From NCBI GenBank assembly GCA_024760525.1, contig CP060499.1, positions 868,001 through 932,000 of the forward strand: a DNA stretch of 64,000 nucleotides, read 5' to 3'. The notes under the pieces are model-generated. The model made no database searches. It worked only from the letters and a program-made list of their open reading frames with translations, and had not been told where the DNA came from. The DNA comes from Nitrospira sp. (GTDB taxonomy: Bacteria > Nitrospirota > Nitrospiria > Nitrospirales > Nitrospiraceae). Every line of letters starts with the position of its first letter. The stretch's first letter is position 1. Below, one piece after another: positions 26,301 through 35,490 of this stretch. A program made the position numbers and the translations under genes.

Positions 26301-26927
26301 ATGCCGTCCGTTAATTTCCGTCTCCTGCTTGTGAGCGACAGGACTCAAGCAGGCGATCGATCCCTTCCCTCTCTTATCCGACAGGCAGTCGGCGCCGGGT
26401 TGCCCGCTGTCCAGCTACGGGAGCGCGATCTCTCGACGAATGAGCTGCTGCGATTGGCGCAGGATATTCAGGCGGTGACGAAGCCGGGCTCGGTGTCCTT
26501 GATCATGAACGATCGGGTCGATCTCCTGATGGCGTTGGATTGGGACGGGGTTCATCTTCGCGCCGACAGTTTGCCGTCCGTAGCCGTGCGTCGGGTGATC
26601 GGTCCGCATCGATTGATCGGAGTCTCTACCCATTCCGTCGAAGAAGTTCGATCTGCGAATCATGGCGGTGCCGACTACGTGGTGTTTGGTCCGATTTTCG
26701 ATACTCCATCGAAGCGTTCATTCGGGCCTCCCCTCGGACTGGATCGTCTGTCCGATGTCTGCCGCCAATCGAGAATTCCCGTCTTCGCCATCGGAGGGAT
26801 GACGAGTGAACGGGTGCGCGACGTTCGTCGAGCCGGTGCGCACGGAGTCGCCGTGATCGGAGCGCTGCTGACTCGTGACGACATCGGCGCGGCTGTGCGG
26901 GAGTTCAGAGAGGCTCTCGAGACGTGA
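26301..26927 (+). CDS. thiE: Thiamine-phosphate synthase (ThiE/TenI type)
   Basis: 208-residue TIM-barrel protein that would join thiazole phosphate and HMP pyrophosphate to thiamine phosphate. Recognisable are VQLRERDL, LIMNDRVDLLMALDWDGVHL, LIGVSTHSVEEV, GGADYVVFGPIFDTPSK and VFAIGGM. ThiE and TenI are hard to separate by eye, but the RERD and NDR motifs favour a thiamine-related barrel with retained pyrophosphate binding. An in-frame TTG lies six bases upstream of the ATG at 26301. ThiL, the next enzyme, is encoded at 43-44 kb. Confidence 0.85.
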   Translation: MPSVNFRLLLVSDRTQAGDRSLPSLIRQAVGAGLPAVQLRERDLSTNELLRLAQDIQAVTKPGSVSLIMNDRVDLLMALDWDGVHLRADSLPSVAVRRVIGPHRLIGVSTHSVEEVRSANHGGADYVVFGPIFDTPSKRSFGPPLGLDRLSDVCRQSRIPVFAIGGMTSERVRDVRRAGAHGVAVIGALLTRDDIGAAVREFREALET

Positions 26928-26977
26928 GCTGTTGTCACGTACGGTGGATGTCCGTTGTGTGAGATCACCCGTTGGAG

Positions 26978-27006
26978 TTGACCACCCCTAGGTCGGGTGT
27001 TAGAAT
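26978..27006 (+). promoter_or_regulatory. Strong promoter of the proteasome operon
   Basis: TTGACC (26978-26983), a 17-base spacer, then TAGAAT (27001-27006); five of six matches in each hexamer at ideal spacing. It places the transcription start near 27013 and rules out the in-frame TTG at 26997 as start of the ATPase gene. Confidence 0.65.
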
Positions 27007-27068
27007 CCGGGCACAGGCTTAGGTTTACGCGTTCATCCATCGTTACGAGCTATTCGTGTCGTCTCGAT

Positions 27069-28838
27069 ATGGCGGAAAGCAAGGGTCAGCCAAATCGACT
27101 CCGGTCCCTCCGAGATTCTGTCAAGAAGATTACGAAGCGACTGTCCGAAGGTGATGGAGACATGACTCACAAGAACGACGAACACGTTCGTGAACTCGAC
27201 AAGCTTCGCGTTCAGATTCAGTCGATGGAAGAAGAGATCCGTCGGCTCTATCAATCACGCTATCAGCTCGAGCAGGCAAATAAACAGAACGAAAAGCTCG
27301 TCACGACGCTGCAGGAAGCGAAGGCTCAGATCGAAGCGTTGCGGACTGAAGTGGAGAAATTGACGGCACCGCCGTCGGCGTATGCCATTTTTTCCAGCAT
27401 GAACACGGACGGGACGGGCAATGTGTATGTGTCGGGGCGAAAAATGAAGGTGAGCCTCCATCCGTCGATCAAGCCTACTGAATTGCGGAAGGGACGAGAA
27501 GTCGTCCTCAACGAGGCGCTGAACGTGATCGAAGTCAAGGGGTTCGACAGCCAGGGGGAAGTCGTTCGGCTGAAAGATGTGCTGGAAGGGGGACGGGCCT
27601 TGGTCACGCTCCATTTCGATGAGGAGAAAGTGGCGGAACTCGGTGACCCCCTGCTTGCAGAGCGGCTGAGCGTGGGCGACCATCTCTTGTATGATCCCCG
27701 TTCCGGGTATGTCATCGAAAAATTGCCCAAGTCTGAAGCGGAAGAGCTTGTGTTGGAAGAAGTCCCGGATGTCGACTATGAGCACATCGGCGGTCTCCAG
27801 AAAGAACTGGAACAGGTGCGTGATGCCGTTGAGCTGCCCTTCCTGCATCCACAGATTTTTTCGGAGTACAAACTCAGTGCGCCCAAAGGCGTCCTGCTCT
27901 ATGGCCCACCCGGTTGCGGAAAGACGCTGATCGCCAAGGCCGTCGCCAACTCGATCGCCAAGAAGCTGGGCCATCTGGCGGGCAAAGTGATTCGAAGTTA
28001 CTTTCTTCATGTGAAAGGCCCTGAACTGCTCAATAAGTATGTAGGGGAGTCTGAGCGTCAGGTGCGCGAAGTGTTCAAGAAAGCGAAAGAGCGGGCCGAG
28101 GACGGCCATCCGGTTATCGTCTTTTTTGATGAGATGGATGCGCTTTTCCGGACCCGCGGTACGGGAGTGTCGTCCGACATCGAGTCGACGATCGTCCCCC
28201 AGTTTCTCTCTGAGATCGACGGAGTGGAGCGATTGCGCAACGTGATCGTCATCGGGGCGAGCAACCGTCAGGATTTGATCGATCCCGCCGTGCTTCGTGC
28301 CGGCCGGCTGGACGTCAAAGTCAAGGTGGGCCGGCCGGACGCTACGGCGGCCCGGGACATTTTCTCGAAGTACATCTCCACGGATCTTCCCTTCGCCGCC
28401 GAAGATCTGGAGCGTCATGGAGGAGATCGACTGGCGTTGGTAGAGCGATTGACGTCGCTGACGGTCGAGACCATGTACGCCGCCAGCGAAGAAAACAAGT
28501 TCATCGAAGTGACCTACGCCAACGGCGAAAAAGAAGTGCTGTACTTCCGGGACTTCGCCAGCGGAGCGCTCATCGAAGGGATTGTCTCGCGCGCGAAAAA
28601 GTTTGCCGTGAAGCGCGTGATCGCACAAGAGGGCGTCGGGCTGCGCTCGGAGGACTTGGTCCGCGCCATCCGTGAAGAGTTCAAGGAGCATGAGGATCTT
28701 CCCAATACGACCAATCCGGATGATTGGGCGAAAGTCGCCGGGAAGAAGGGCGAAAAGATCATTCATATTCGGACCATCAGCGGTGGCCCGGCGGAACATC
28801 GGCAGATCGAAACCATCAGTACCGGCCACTATCTCTAA
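27069..28838 (+). CDS. arc: Proteasome-associated AAA ATPase (ARC/Mpa)
   Basis: About 589-residue ring ATPase that unfolds tagged proteins and feeds them into the 20S proteasome. An N-terminal coiled coil (LRVQIQSMEEEIRRLYQSRYQLEQ) is followed by OB domains (about residues 75-220), Walker A GPPGCGKT, the ARC-type pore and subunit segments, Walker B VIVFFDEMD, the sensor GASNRQDLIDPAVLRAGRLD, and a C-terminus ending GHYL, comparable to the gate-opening YL end of Mpa. ATG 27069 is used; ATG 27162 with GGAG close upstream is an alternative. It is first in an operon with dop, prcB, prcA and pafA. Confidence 0.95.
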   Translation: MAESKGQPNRLRSLRDSVKKITKRLSEGDGDMTHKNDEHVRELDKLRVQIQSMEEEIRRLYQSRYQLEQANKQNEKLVTTLQEAKAQIEALRTEVEKLTAPPSAYAIFSSMNTDGTGNVYVSGRKMKVSLHPSIKPTELRKGREVVLNEALNVIEVKGFDSQGEVVRLKDVLEGGRALVTLHFDEEKVAELGDPLLAERLSVGDHLLYDPRSGYVIEKLPKSEAEELVLEEVPDVDYEHIGGLQKELEQVRDAVELPFLHPQIFSEYKLSAPKGVLLYGPPGCGKTLIAKAVANSIAKKLGHLAGKVIRSYFLHVKGPELLNKYVGESERQVREVFKKAKERAEDGHPVIVFFDEMDALFRTRGTGVSSDIESTIVPQFLSEIDGVERLRNVIVIGASNRQDLIDPAVLRAGRLDVKVKVGRPDATAARDIFSKYISTDLPFAAEDLERHGGDRLALVERLTSLTVETMYAASEENKFIEVTYANGEKEVLYFRDFASGALIEGIVSRAKKFAVKRVIAQEGVGLRSEDLVRAIREEFKEHEDLPNTTNPDDWAKVAGKKGEKIIHIRTISGGPAEHRQIETISTGHYL

Positions 28839-28845
28839 CTAGCCT

Positions 28846-30345
28846 ATGCAAGAACACATTCCGACGAATCGCGCGCGAGTGCTCGGCACGGAAACTGAGT
28901 TCGGCATCGCGGCGAAAGATCCGTCCGCGATGGATCCGGTCTCCGGTTCATTTGCCGTGATCGGACACTATCCGGGACTGCCGGCTCCCGGGGCGATTTG
29001 GGATTACGAGAACGAGAACCCTCTCTTGGACGCCCGGGGTTTCGAGGTCGATGGCGAACGTGAGCGGCCCAACCCCGACTACAATCGGCAGTTGAATAAA
29101 GTGCTGGCGAACGGCGGACGCTTGTACGTGGACGGAGCGCATCCCGAGTACTCGACTCCGGAGTGTTCAAACGCCCGGGAGGTGGTGGCCTTTGAACGTG
29201 TCGGAGAGCGGATCCTCGCCAAATGTCTTCAGGAGATGGCCCGGGCGCGAGGGGCCGAACAGTATGTGCTGTACAAGAATAATTCCGACGGCAAAGGCAA
29301 CAGCTACGGGTACCATGAAAACTATTTAGTATCGAGAGCCGTGTCGTTCGACAAGATCGCCAGGGTGTTGACGCCGTTCCTCGTGACGAGACCGATTTTC
29401 GCCGGGGCCGGAAAAGTCGGGGCCGAAAACCAGACCAACCCGGTGGAGTATCAGATTTCGCAGCGCGCCGACTTTTTCGAATGCCTCATGGACCTCAATA
29501 CGATGGTCAAACGCCCGATCATCAATACGCGCGACGAGCCGCATGCCGATGCCGCAAGATTTCGGAGACTGCATGTCATTACGGGCGACGCCAATATGGC
29601 CGAGGTGTCCACGTATCTCAAGGTCGGAACCTTGGACATCGTCCTCCATCTCCTCGAAGCGGGAACCGACTTGCCTCAGCTGGAGCTCGATGAACCCGTT
29701 CGGGTGTTCAAGCAAGTCTCACGCGACTTGGACGTGAAGGAGACGATTAAACTGGCCGGTGGGAGGCCCACAACGGCGCTCGCTGTTCAACGGGCCTACC
29801 TGCAAGCGGCCAAGAGCTTTTACTCGTCGCAGGCTCCCAATCCGTCCGTTCAGGATGTGTTGCTCCGCTGGGAGGATGTCTTGAACAAGCTCGATCGCGA
29901 TCCACGATTGCTGGTTCGCGAGCTGGATTGGGTGGCCAAGCGTCATATGATCGAATCCTATATGGAACGTAAAGGGTGCGGATGGGATGACCCGCGAATG
30001 AAGCTGATGGATCTCCAATACCATGATGTTCGTCCCGAGAAAGGGTTATTTTACACGTTGGAACGCAGCAATCTCATCGAACGGATCGTTGAGGGCGAAG
30101 AGATTCAGCGCGCCGAGTTGAATCCGCCGACCGGAACCAGAGCCTATTTCCGTGGGCGCTGTGTCAGCAAGTTCGCGAAGTCGCTCTACGGCGCGAGTTG
30201 GACGTCCGTGCTGTTCGATGCGGGCGATACGACGATCAAGAAAGTCCCTCTCATGGACCCGCATCGTGGCACTCAGACGTTGACGCGGGAACTGCTCGAT
30301 ACGACCGACTCGGTAGAAGCGCTGCTTGCAAAGCTCCGGGTTTGA
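28846..30345 (+). CDS. dop: Dop: depupylase/deamidase-like protein
   Basis: 499-residue member of the Dop/PafA branch of carboxylate-amine ligases. GTETEFGIA carries the metal-binding glutamates, an insertion around residues 40-65 corresponds to the Dop loop, and VDGAHPEYSTPE holds the catalytic aspartate. Dop prepares the modifier C-terminus and removes it from substrates. It starts seven bases after the ATPase gene. The space after it, where Pup genes usually lie, holds only 23 bases before prcB. Confidence 0.93.
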   Translation: MQEHIPTNRARVLGTETEFGIAAKDPSAMDPVSGSFAVIGHYPGLPAPGAIWDYENENPLLDARGFEVDGERERPNPDYNRQLNKVLANGGRLYVDGAHPEYSTPECSNAREVVAFERVGERILAKCLQEMARARGAEQYVLYKNNSDGKGNSYGYHENYLVSRAVSFDKIARVLTPFLVTRPIFAGAGKVGAENQTNPVEYQISQRADFFECLMDLNTMVKRPIINTRDEPHADAARFRRLHVITGDANMAEVSTYLKVGTLDIVLHLLEAGTDLPQLELDEPVRVFKQVSRDLDVKETIKLAGGRPTTALAVQRAYLQAAKSFYSSQAPNPSVQDVLLRWEDVLNKLDRDPRLLVRELDWVAKRHMIESYMERKGCGWDDPRMKLMDLQYHDVRPEKGLFYTLERSNLIERIVEGEEIQRAELNPPTGTRAYFRGRCVSKFAKSLYGASWTSVLFDAGDTTIKKVPLMDPHRGTQTLTRELLDTTDSVEALLAKLRV

Positions 30346-30368
30346 CGGATGACGGTGCCAAGCCCACA

Positions 30369-31184
30369 ATGAAGCTGCCATATCTTCCCGATCACGACGA
30401 CTCCAGCTTTTTCGACTTGATCTCCAAACATTATCCGGGGTTGACGCTGGGAAGCCAAAGCCTCGCACCGGTGCCCGAGCACATGCGAGTCCCAGGGGCA
30501 ATGTCCGTTCCGCATGCGACGACGGTCTTGGCGCTCAAGTCTCAACAGGGAGTCGTGATTGCCGGTGATCGGCGAGCCACCGAAGGATTTCAGATCGCGG
30601 ACCGCCGTATCGAAAAGGTGTTCAAGATCGACGAATGGTCGGCCATGGCCATCGCCGGCGCAGCCGGCCCGTGCATCGAGATGGCCAAATTGTTTCAGAC
30701 CGAACTGGAACATTACGAAAAGCTGGAAGGGATGCCGCTTTCGTGTGAAGGAAAGGCGAACAAGCTCGGCCAGATGGTCAAGGCCAACCTGCCGATGGTG
30801 TTCCAGGGGCTCGTCGTGATGCCGCTGTACGTCGGCTACGACGAGAAGCGGCGCGAAGGGCGTATCTTCAAGTACGACATCACCGGTGGGAGGTATGAAG
30901 AATCCGACTACCATGCCATCGGGTCCGGAGGCAAAGACGCCCGTAACACCATGCGCGAGCATTTCCGGAAGAACCTTTCCGAGCAAGAAGCGCTCAGGCT
31001 GGCGTTGCTGGCGCTCTACAATGCGGCCGATGATGATGTCGGGACGGGTGGACCGGATCTGATCCGAGGGATTTATCCGACGGCCAAGTTGGTGACCGCT
31101 CAAGGCATCACCGATGTTCCGGACGACCAACTCAAAGCCGTCTACGACGAGATGATCGCCGTCCGTCGTTCAAGGGAGACGTAG
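30369..31184 (+). CDS. prcB: 20S proteasome beta subunit
   Basis: 271 residues. The catalytic beta subunit is made with a propeptide; the nucleophile is Thr51, in VPHA/TTVLALKSQQGVVIAGDRRATEG, comparable to the GTT start of mycobacterial PrcB. The catalytic Asp (GDRRAT) and Lys (RRIEKVF) are also in place. The start overlaps a seven-codon ORF (TGATGACGG...) and has no strong ribosome site. It is followed after two bases by prcA. Confidence 0.95.
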   Translation: MKLPYLPDHDDSSFFDLISKHYPGLTLGSQSLAPVPEHMRVPGAMSVPHATTVLALKSQQGVVIAGDRRATEGFQIADRRIEKVFKIDEWSAMAIAGAAGPCIEMAKLFQTELEHYEKLEGMPLSCEGKANKLGQMVKANLPMVFQGLVVMPLYVGYDEKRREGRIFKYDITGGRYEESDYHAIGSGGKDARNTMREHFRKNLSEQEALRLALLALYNAADDDVGTGGPDLIRGIYPTAKLVTAQGITDVPDDQLKAVYDEMIAVRRSRET

Positions 31185-31186
31185 TC

Positions 31187-31873
31187 ATGCCGATGCCCTA
31201 TTACGTATCCCCTGAACAGATGATGCAGGACAAGGCTGAGTATGCCAGGAAGGGGATTGCCAAAGGTCGTTCGATCATTGCGATGGAATATGTCGACGGC
31301 ATCCTCTTGACCGCGGATAATCCGAGCGCGTCGCTGCACAAAGTTTCCGAAATCTACGACAACATCGCGTTTGCGGGAGCGGGCAAATACAGCGAGTTTG
31401 AGAACCTTCGAAAGGCGGGAATCCGCCACGCCGACCTCAAAGGGTTTATGTACAGCCGCGAGGATGTCACCGGCCGCTCGCTGGCGAACGGGTACTCGCA
31501 AAGTCTCGGGACCGTCTTCAGTCAGGAGATGAAGCCGCTTGAGGTGGAGATTCTGGTGGTCCAGGCCGGCACCGACAGCCACCCGAATGAAATCTACCGT
31601 ATTTCGTTCGACGGCAGCATCATCGATGAGAAGAACTTTGCGGTGATCGGCGGAAGGGCGGAAGCGGTGCAGACTGTCCTGAAGGAAAAAAGTCCGAGCC
31701 AGGCTCCATCTCTGGACGCGGCGCTCACGCTGTGCGTCACGGCGCTTGAACAGACGGCGAATCAAAAGCTGCCGCCTGAAGGTTTGGAAGTCGCGGTTCT
31801 GGATCGAACCCGCATCGGGCGAAAGTTCCGCCGGTTGGCGATCAATGACATTCGCCGCATCCTCTCTCCCTAA
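31187..31873 (+). CDS. prcA: 20S proteasome alpha subunit
   Basis: 228 residues of the non-catalytic outer-ring subunit that forms the gate. The alpha-type N-terminus (YYVSPEQMMQDKAEYARKGIAKGRSIIAMEY) precedes the fold, and there is no N-terminal threonine. Segments such as VSEIYDNIAFAGAGKYSEFENLRKAGI are typical of bacterial PrcA. It ends in RILSP, without the Lys-rich tail seen in some actinobacteria. Confidence 0.94.
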   Translation: MPMPYYVSPEQMMQDKAEYARKGIAKGRSIIAMEYVDGILLTADNPSASLHKVSEIYDNIAFAGAGKYSEFENLRKAGIRHADLKGFMYSREDVTGRSLANGYSQSLGTVFSQEMKPLEVEILVVQAGTDSHPNEIYRISFDGSIIDEKNFAVIGGRAEAVQTVLKEKSPSQAPSLDAALTLCVTALEQTANQKLPPEGLEVAVLDRTRIGRKFRRLAINDIRRILSP

Positions 31874-31946
31874 CCGCCGCCGTTCGCAGGAGGCTCCCTT
31901 TGTTGCAGATCCGCGGACGGGCGTGTAATCTGTTTCTAAGCCTTCC

Positions 31947-33341
31947 ATGACGTCGCCGGGTCCCATGAAACAAAGAATCTTCGGCCTCGAAAACGAGTAC
32001 GGCCTCATTTTTTCTCCCAACGGTCGTATCTATCTTCCGATGGAGAAAGTCCTCGGCTACATCTTCGAGGGACTGATTCCGAACAGCTGGCCGTCCAACG
32101 CGTTTTTGGTCAACGGGGCGCGGTTCTATCAAGACACCGGCTGTCATCCCGAGTACTCCACTCCCGAATGTGACAATATCCTCGACCTCGTGGTTCATGA
32201 CAAGGCAGGAGAACGGCTCCTGGAAGCCTGTTTGCCCGCGGCCGAGGAGCGGCTTCGGGAGGAAGGGCTGTCCGGAGAAATCTATATTTTCAAGAACAAC
32301 ACGGATTCGCTTGGCAACACGTACGGATGCCATGAGAACTTTCTGATGCGGCGCGACGTGGACTTCTGGAAAGTCACGGAACAGCTCATCCCGTTCTTCG
32401 TGACCCGGCAGGTGTTCAGCGGGGCGGGAAAAGTGTTGAAAGTATCCGGGAAGCCGCAGTATTTCATCTCGCAACGGGCCCAGCATATTCATGAAAAGAC
32501 GTCGTCATCGACCACGTCCTCCAGGAGCATCATCAACACCCGCGATGAGCCCCATTCCGATGCGGAACGCTATCGGAGGCTGCATATCATCGTCGGGGAT
32601 TCCAACATGTCCGAGTACGCGACCTACCTCAAGGTGGGGACGGCGGCGCTTGTTCTGTCGATGATCGAAGAAGGGTACACGGTACACGGGATGGAACTGG
32701 AGGATTCCGTCAAGGCCATCCGCGAGGTTTCCCGCGATCCGACCCTGAAAAAGAAAGTCAAACTCGATGACGGCCGGCAATTGACCGCGATCGAAATTCA
32801 ACGGGTCTACTTGAAGAGAGCCAGAGAATACCTGACCCAGCAGGCTCACGAACCCATTCTCGATGATGTGTGCGACAAGTGGGAGACCGTGCTCGAGCAG
32901 TTGGAGGACGATCCCATGCAGCTGACGCATCAGATCGATTGGGTCACGAAGAAACATTTGATCCAATCCTACGTGGACAAGAAAAATTGCGGGTGGGACG
33001 ACCCCAGAGTGTTCCTCTTGGATTTGCAGTACCACGATGTGAAGCGGACGCGGGGACTGTATTACTTGATGGAGTCTCGTGGGTTGATCGAACGAGTCGT
33101 CGAGGAAGAGGCTGTTCAACGCGCGATGTCCACCCCGCCGCAAACCACGAGGGCCAAGGTGCGCGGGGACTTCATCCGATTCGCGCGCGCCAAGAATCGA
33201 TCCTATACCGTGGATTGGACGTACCTGAAACTCAACGGGTATTGGGAGGAGACGATCCTCTGTATGGACCCCTTCAGCGCAGTCAATCGGCGCGTCGAAG
33301 AATTGATTTCCCAAGTATCCGGAGGGCGGTTCTATCGATGA
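31947..33341 (+). CDS. pafA: PafA: protein-modifier ligase
   Basis: 464 residues, the ligase that attaches Pup-type modifiers to lysines. KQRIFGLENEYGLIF is the start of the conserved part, QDTGCHPEYSTPE has the catalytic aspartate region, and INTRDEPHSDAERYRRLHIIVGD and KNCGWDDPRVFLLDLQYHD are shared with Dop. The Dop loop is missing, which separates it from Dop. ATG 31965 (six codons downstream) is an equally good start. Its stop overlaps the ATG of the M23 gene. Confidence 0.93.
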   Translation: MTSPGPMKQRIFGLENEYGLIFSPNGRIYLPMEKVLGYIFEGLIPNSWPSNAFLVNGARFYQDTGCHPEYSTPECDNILDLVVHDKAGERLLEACLPAAEERLREEGLSGEIYIFKNNTDSLGNTYGCHENFLMRRDVDFWKVTEQLIPFFVTRQVFSGAGKVLKVSGKPQYFISQRAQHIHEKTSSSTTSSRSIINTRDEPHSDAERYRRLHIIVGDSNMSEYATYLKVGTAALVLSMIEEGYTVHGMELEDSVKAIREVSRDPTLKKKVKLDDGRQLTAIEIQRVYLKRAREYLTQQAHEPILDDVCDKWETVLEQLEDDPMQLTHQIDWVTKKHLIQSYVDKKNCGWDDPRVFLLDLQYHDVKRTRGLYYLMESRGLIERVVEEEAVQRAMSTPPQTTRAKVRGDFIRFARAKNRSYTVDWTYLKLNGYWEETILCMDPFSAVNRRVEELISQVSGGRFYR

Positions 33342-34333
33342 GGCCGACGCGCGCGCTGAACACTCGTTGCCGCGCCCTGCTGAGCCGTGTTGCGCTCGGC
33401 GCCGCCGTTCTGCTCGCCGGCACTCTTCCAACCGACCTCTTTTCAGGCTCCCTACCGGTTCCTTCAGGGTTCGATGGTCAATATCGTGGAAAGCAGGGAC
33501 AAATCCTCGTCATCAAGGTTTCTGCCGATGATACGGTCACCCAGGTACAGGGACAGTTCCTGGGCCGCTCCCTCAGCTTTTTCCCGGATACTCGGCCTGA
33601 AGAAGCGAAAGGATTCGTCGGATTGCTCGGGATCGATCTGCAGGACGAGCCGGGACATCATGAACTGGCCGTCGAGGTAAGGACCGGGGAACAGAGTCGT
33701 ACCTTGCGGTACCAGGTCGTGGTCCTGAAAGAGAAGTTTCATATCGAGCACCTCACGCTGCCTAAAGACAAAGTGGACTTGGACGACAAGAGTTTGGCTC
33801 GCTGGAAAGCGGAGCAGGAGCAGGTGAAGGAGGCGTTGGCGACGGATTCCCAGAGCAAACTATGGCAGCCGGGTTTTGTGGAGCCGGTGAGCGGGAAACG
33901 AACCGGGATTTTTGGAAGTGTCAGAATCATGAACGGGCAGGCGCGCAATCCGCACAATGGCGAAGACATCGGCGCTCCGCTGGGCACCGTCGTTGCGGCG
34001 ACGAATGATGGTGTCGTGCGGCTCACCGTCGAGCATATCTTTTCCGGGAAAGGCGTCTATCTTGACCATGGGCTCGGGTTTTATTCAATGTATTTCCATC
34101 TGTCCGAAGTCCTCGTGAAGCCTGGTGATGTCGTGAAGGCCGGCCAGACCGTCGGAAAAGTGGGGGCGACCGGACGGGCTACGGGACCCCATCTGCATTG
34201 GGGGGTCAAGCTCAACGGTGCGCGCGTGAATCCCTATGCCCTGTTGGATCTCCCGTTCAAGAGTGTGACCCAGCCGGATGTTCCAATGCCTGCCGCGGAT
34301 GCTCCTCCCAGTGTGAGTACATCAACTCCGTAG
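33338..34333 (+). CDS. Periplasmic M23/LytM metallopeptidase
   Basis: 331 residues: signal sequence (LGAAVLLAGTLPTDLFSG), an N-terminal beta-rich domain (about residues 40-145), a charged linker and a C-terminal LytM domain. Unlike the EnvC-like protein in this window, the zinc site is intact: NPHNGEDIGAPLG gives His and Asp, and GPHLHWGV the HxH pair. It should cleave peptidoglycan cross-bridges. Its ATGA overlap with pafA indicates translational coupling to the proteasome operon, for which no functional reason is known. Confidence 0.9.
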   Translation: MRPTRALNTRCRALLSRVALGAAVLLAGTLPTDLFSGSLPVPSGFDGQYRGKQGQILVIKVSADDTVTQVQGQFLGRSLSFFPDTRPEEAKGFVGLLGIDLQDEPGHHELAVEVRTGEQSRTLRYQVVVLKEKFHIEHLTLPKDKVDLDDKSLARWKAEQEQVKEALATDSQSKLWQPGFVEPVSGKRTGIFGSVRIMNGQARNPHNGEDIGAPLGTVVAATNDGVVRLTVEHIFSGKGVYLDHGLGFYSMYFHLSEVLVKPGDVVKAGQTVGKVGATGRATGPHLHWGVKLNGARVNPYALLDLPFKSVTQPDVPMPAADAPPSVSTSTP

Positions 34334-34424
34334 TTGCGACCGGTTTCATTTCTGTTCTTCCCCACGATTTCCGGTTGACCTCGTCCCACCGTGGGCATAC
34401 CCTTTTGGGTGTGGGGCATGAGAC

Positions 34425-34688
34425 ATGAGAATCTTCTTGTGTGTCCTCTCGGTGCTCTCCCTCCTGCTGGCCGCGCAGCGATTCTCGGTCGCTGAGCATA
34501 CCGGGCAACATAAGGGAGGACTTTTCTTTCTCCTCATCGGCATTCAGCTCCTGATCGCCGCCGCACTTATAAGCGGCCATCGAGAAGAACAGGCATCCAA
34601 GTCACCGACGTCGAAGGATGAAGGAGACACCAACGAAACCGGGCCCAGTGTCGGGAAGGCCTTGGGAAAACAAGAGAAAAAGCCTTGA
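34425..34688 (+). CDS. Hypothetical small membrane protein
   Basis: 87 residues with two hydrophobic stretches (FLCVLSVLSLLLAAQRFSVA and GGLFFLLIGIQLLIAAALISG) and a hydrophilic Lys/Glu/Thr-rich tail ending GKQEKKP. No family recognised. The tail and following non-coding DNA recur, degraded, about 1.1 kb downstream. Confidence 0.5.
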   Translation: MRIFLCVLSVLSLLLAAQRFSVAEHTGQHKGGLFFLLIGIQLLIAAALISGHREEQASKSPTSKDEGDTNETGPSVGKALGKQEKKP

Positions 34689-34857
34689 GGGAAATGATCT
34701 CAGCGGATTGAAACTGTTGAATCGCCGCCGGAGCTATCTCTGCCAAATCCAGCAGGCAATTCTCACCGAACACATTCCGTGCACTCGCGTCGAAAACCCC
34801 CGTACATTTCGAAAAAGCGGGGGTCGATTTCGCAAGGGGCCAGGGTACTATCGAAAC
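34637..34857 (+). repeat. Imperfect direct duplication, copy A
   Basis: This block covers the last 17 codons of the small membrane protein gene and the non-coding DNA after it. It aligns with copy B at 35761: for example AACCGGGC, GTCGGGAAGGCCTTGGG, CTTGAGGGAA, CTCGCGTCGAAA and CTATC.AAA are shared in the same order with substitutions and a gap of about 50 bases in copy B. Confidence 0.6.
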
Positions 34858-34922
34858 TCGGAAACTGATGGCATTGGCGTCAGGTCGGAGCGAAGTCCCC
34901 CTACTCTCGCGCAGTCACACCT

Positions 34923-35309
34923 CTACCTCATTGATGGGTCACGGTTCAATTCTCTGACCGCTGGATCAGCACTCGGCGTCGTCGGAACCCCTCCATAAAT
35001 GGATTCACTGTAGGGCGAAGTCGGGGTTCCAGACGATTCTTTCTGAGAGGAGGGGTCAGAGGACTTGGTGCCGTATCGGGTTTCGTTGCTGGGTGAACCA
35101 TACTTGGATTGATCACTTGGCATGGACCCCTGCGGGGAGCTTGCAGCATCGGGCCTCATGACGCCTGGCCCAGACATCCCGGAATACGCATCGGCCACCT
35201 TATGGATCAACGTCTCTCCTTGCCAACCTTCGGCAAGGCTATCGGAATGGTTGACTGCTCCGGTTACCGCGAAGATCGCCAAGGCTGTCAATACGTGCTT
35301 CTGCCTCAT
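34923..35309 (-). CDS. Hypothetical secreted protein, Ser/Pro-rich
   Basis: 128 residues with a signal peptide (VLTALAIFAVTGAVNHSDSLA) and a low-complexity mature part rich in Ser, Pro, Gly and Tyr (for example SKYGSPSNETRYGTKSSD), probably unstructured. The start at 35309 is decided by GGGAGGAAG six bases upstream; the in-frame ATG six codons earlier has no such site. No family recognised. Confidence 0.6.
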   Translation of the reverse strand: MRQKHVLTALAIFAVTGAVNHSDSLAEGWQGETLIHKVADAYSGMSGPGVMRPDAASSPQGSMPSDQSKYGSPSNETRYGTKSSDPSSQKESSGTPTSPYSESIYGGVPTTPSADPAVRELNRDPSMR

Positions 35310-35490
35310 GACTTCCTCCCTATCCACGTATCGTTAAACTGACTGGTCCTACGATGACATCGTAGCGCACGATATTGCACGACTACAAGGGCATTGGCAA
35401 CCTACAGTTCGGGATTCCCCTTGGACCGGCTGTCGTATGAGCCGAAGTGTAGTGGTCCCAAGCGCTTCGGAATCCGACGTCGGTTTCCGG

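Noticed and set aside
27255..28829. 524-codon open frame antisense to the proteasomal ATPase gene
   Set aside because: Shadow frame typical of GC-rich coding DNA; the sense frame is a clear ATPase.
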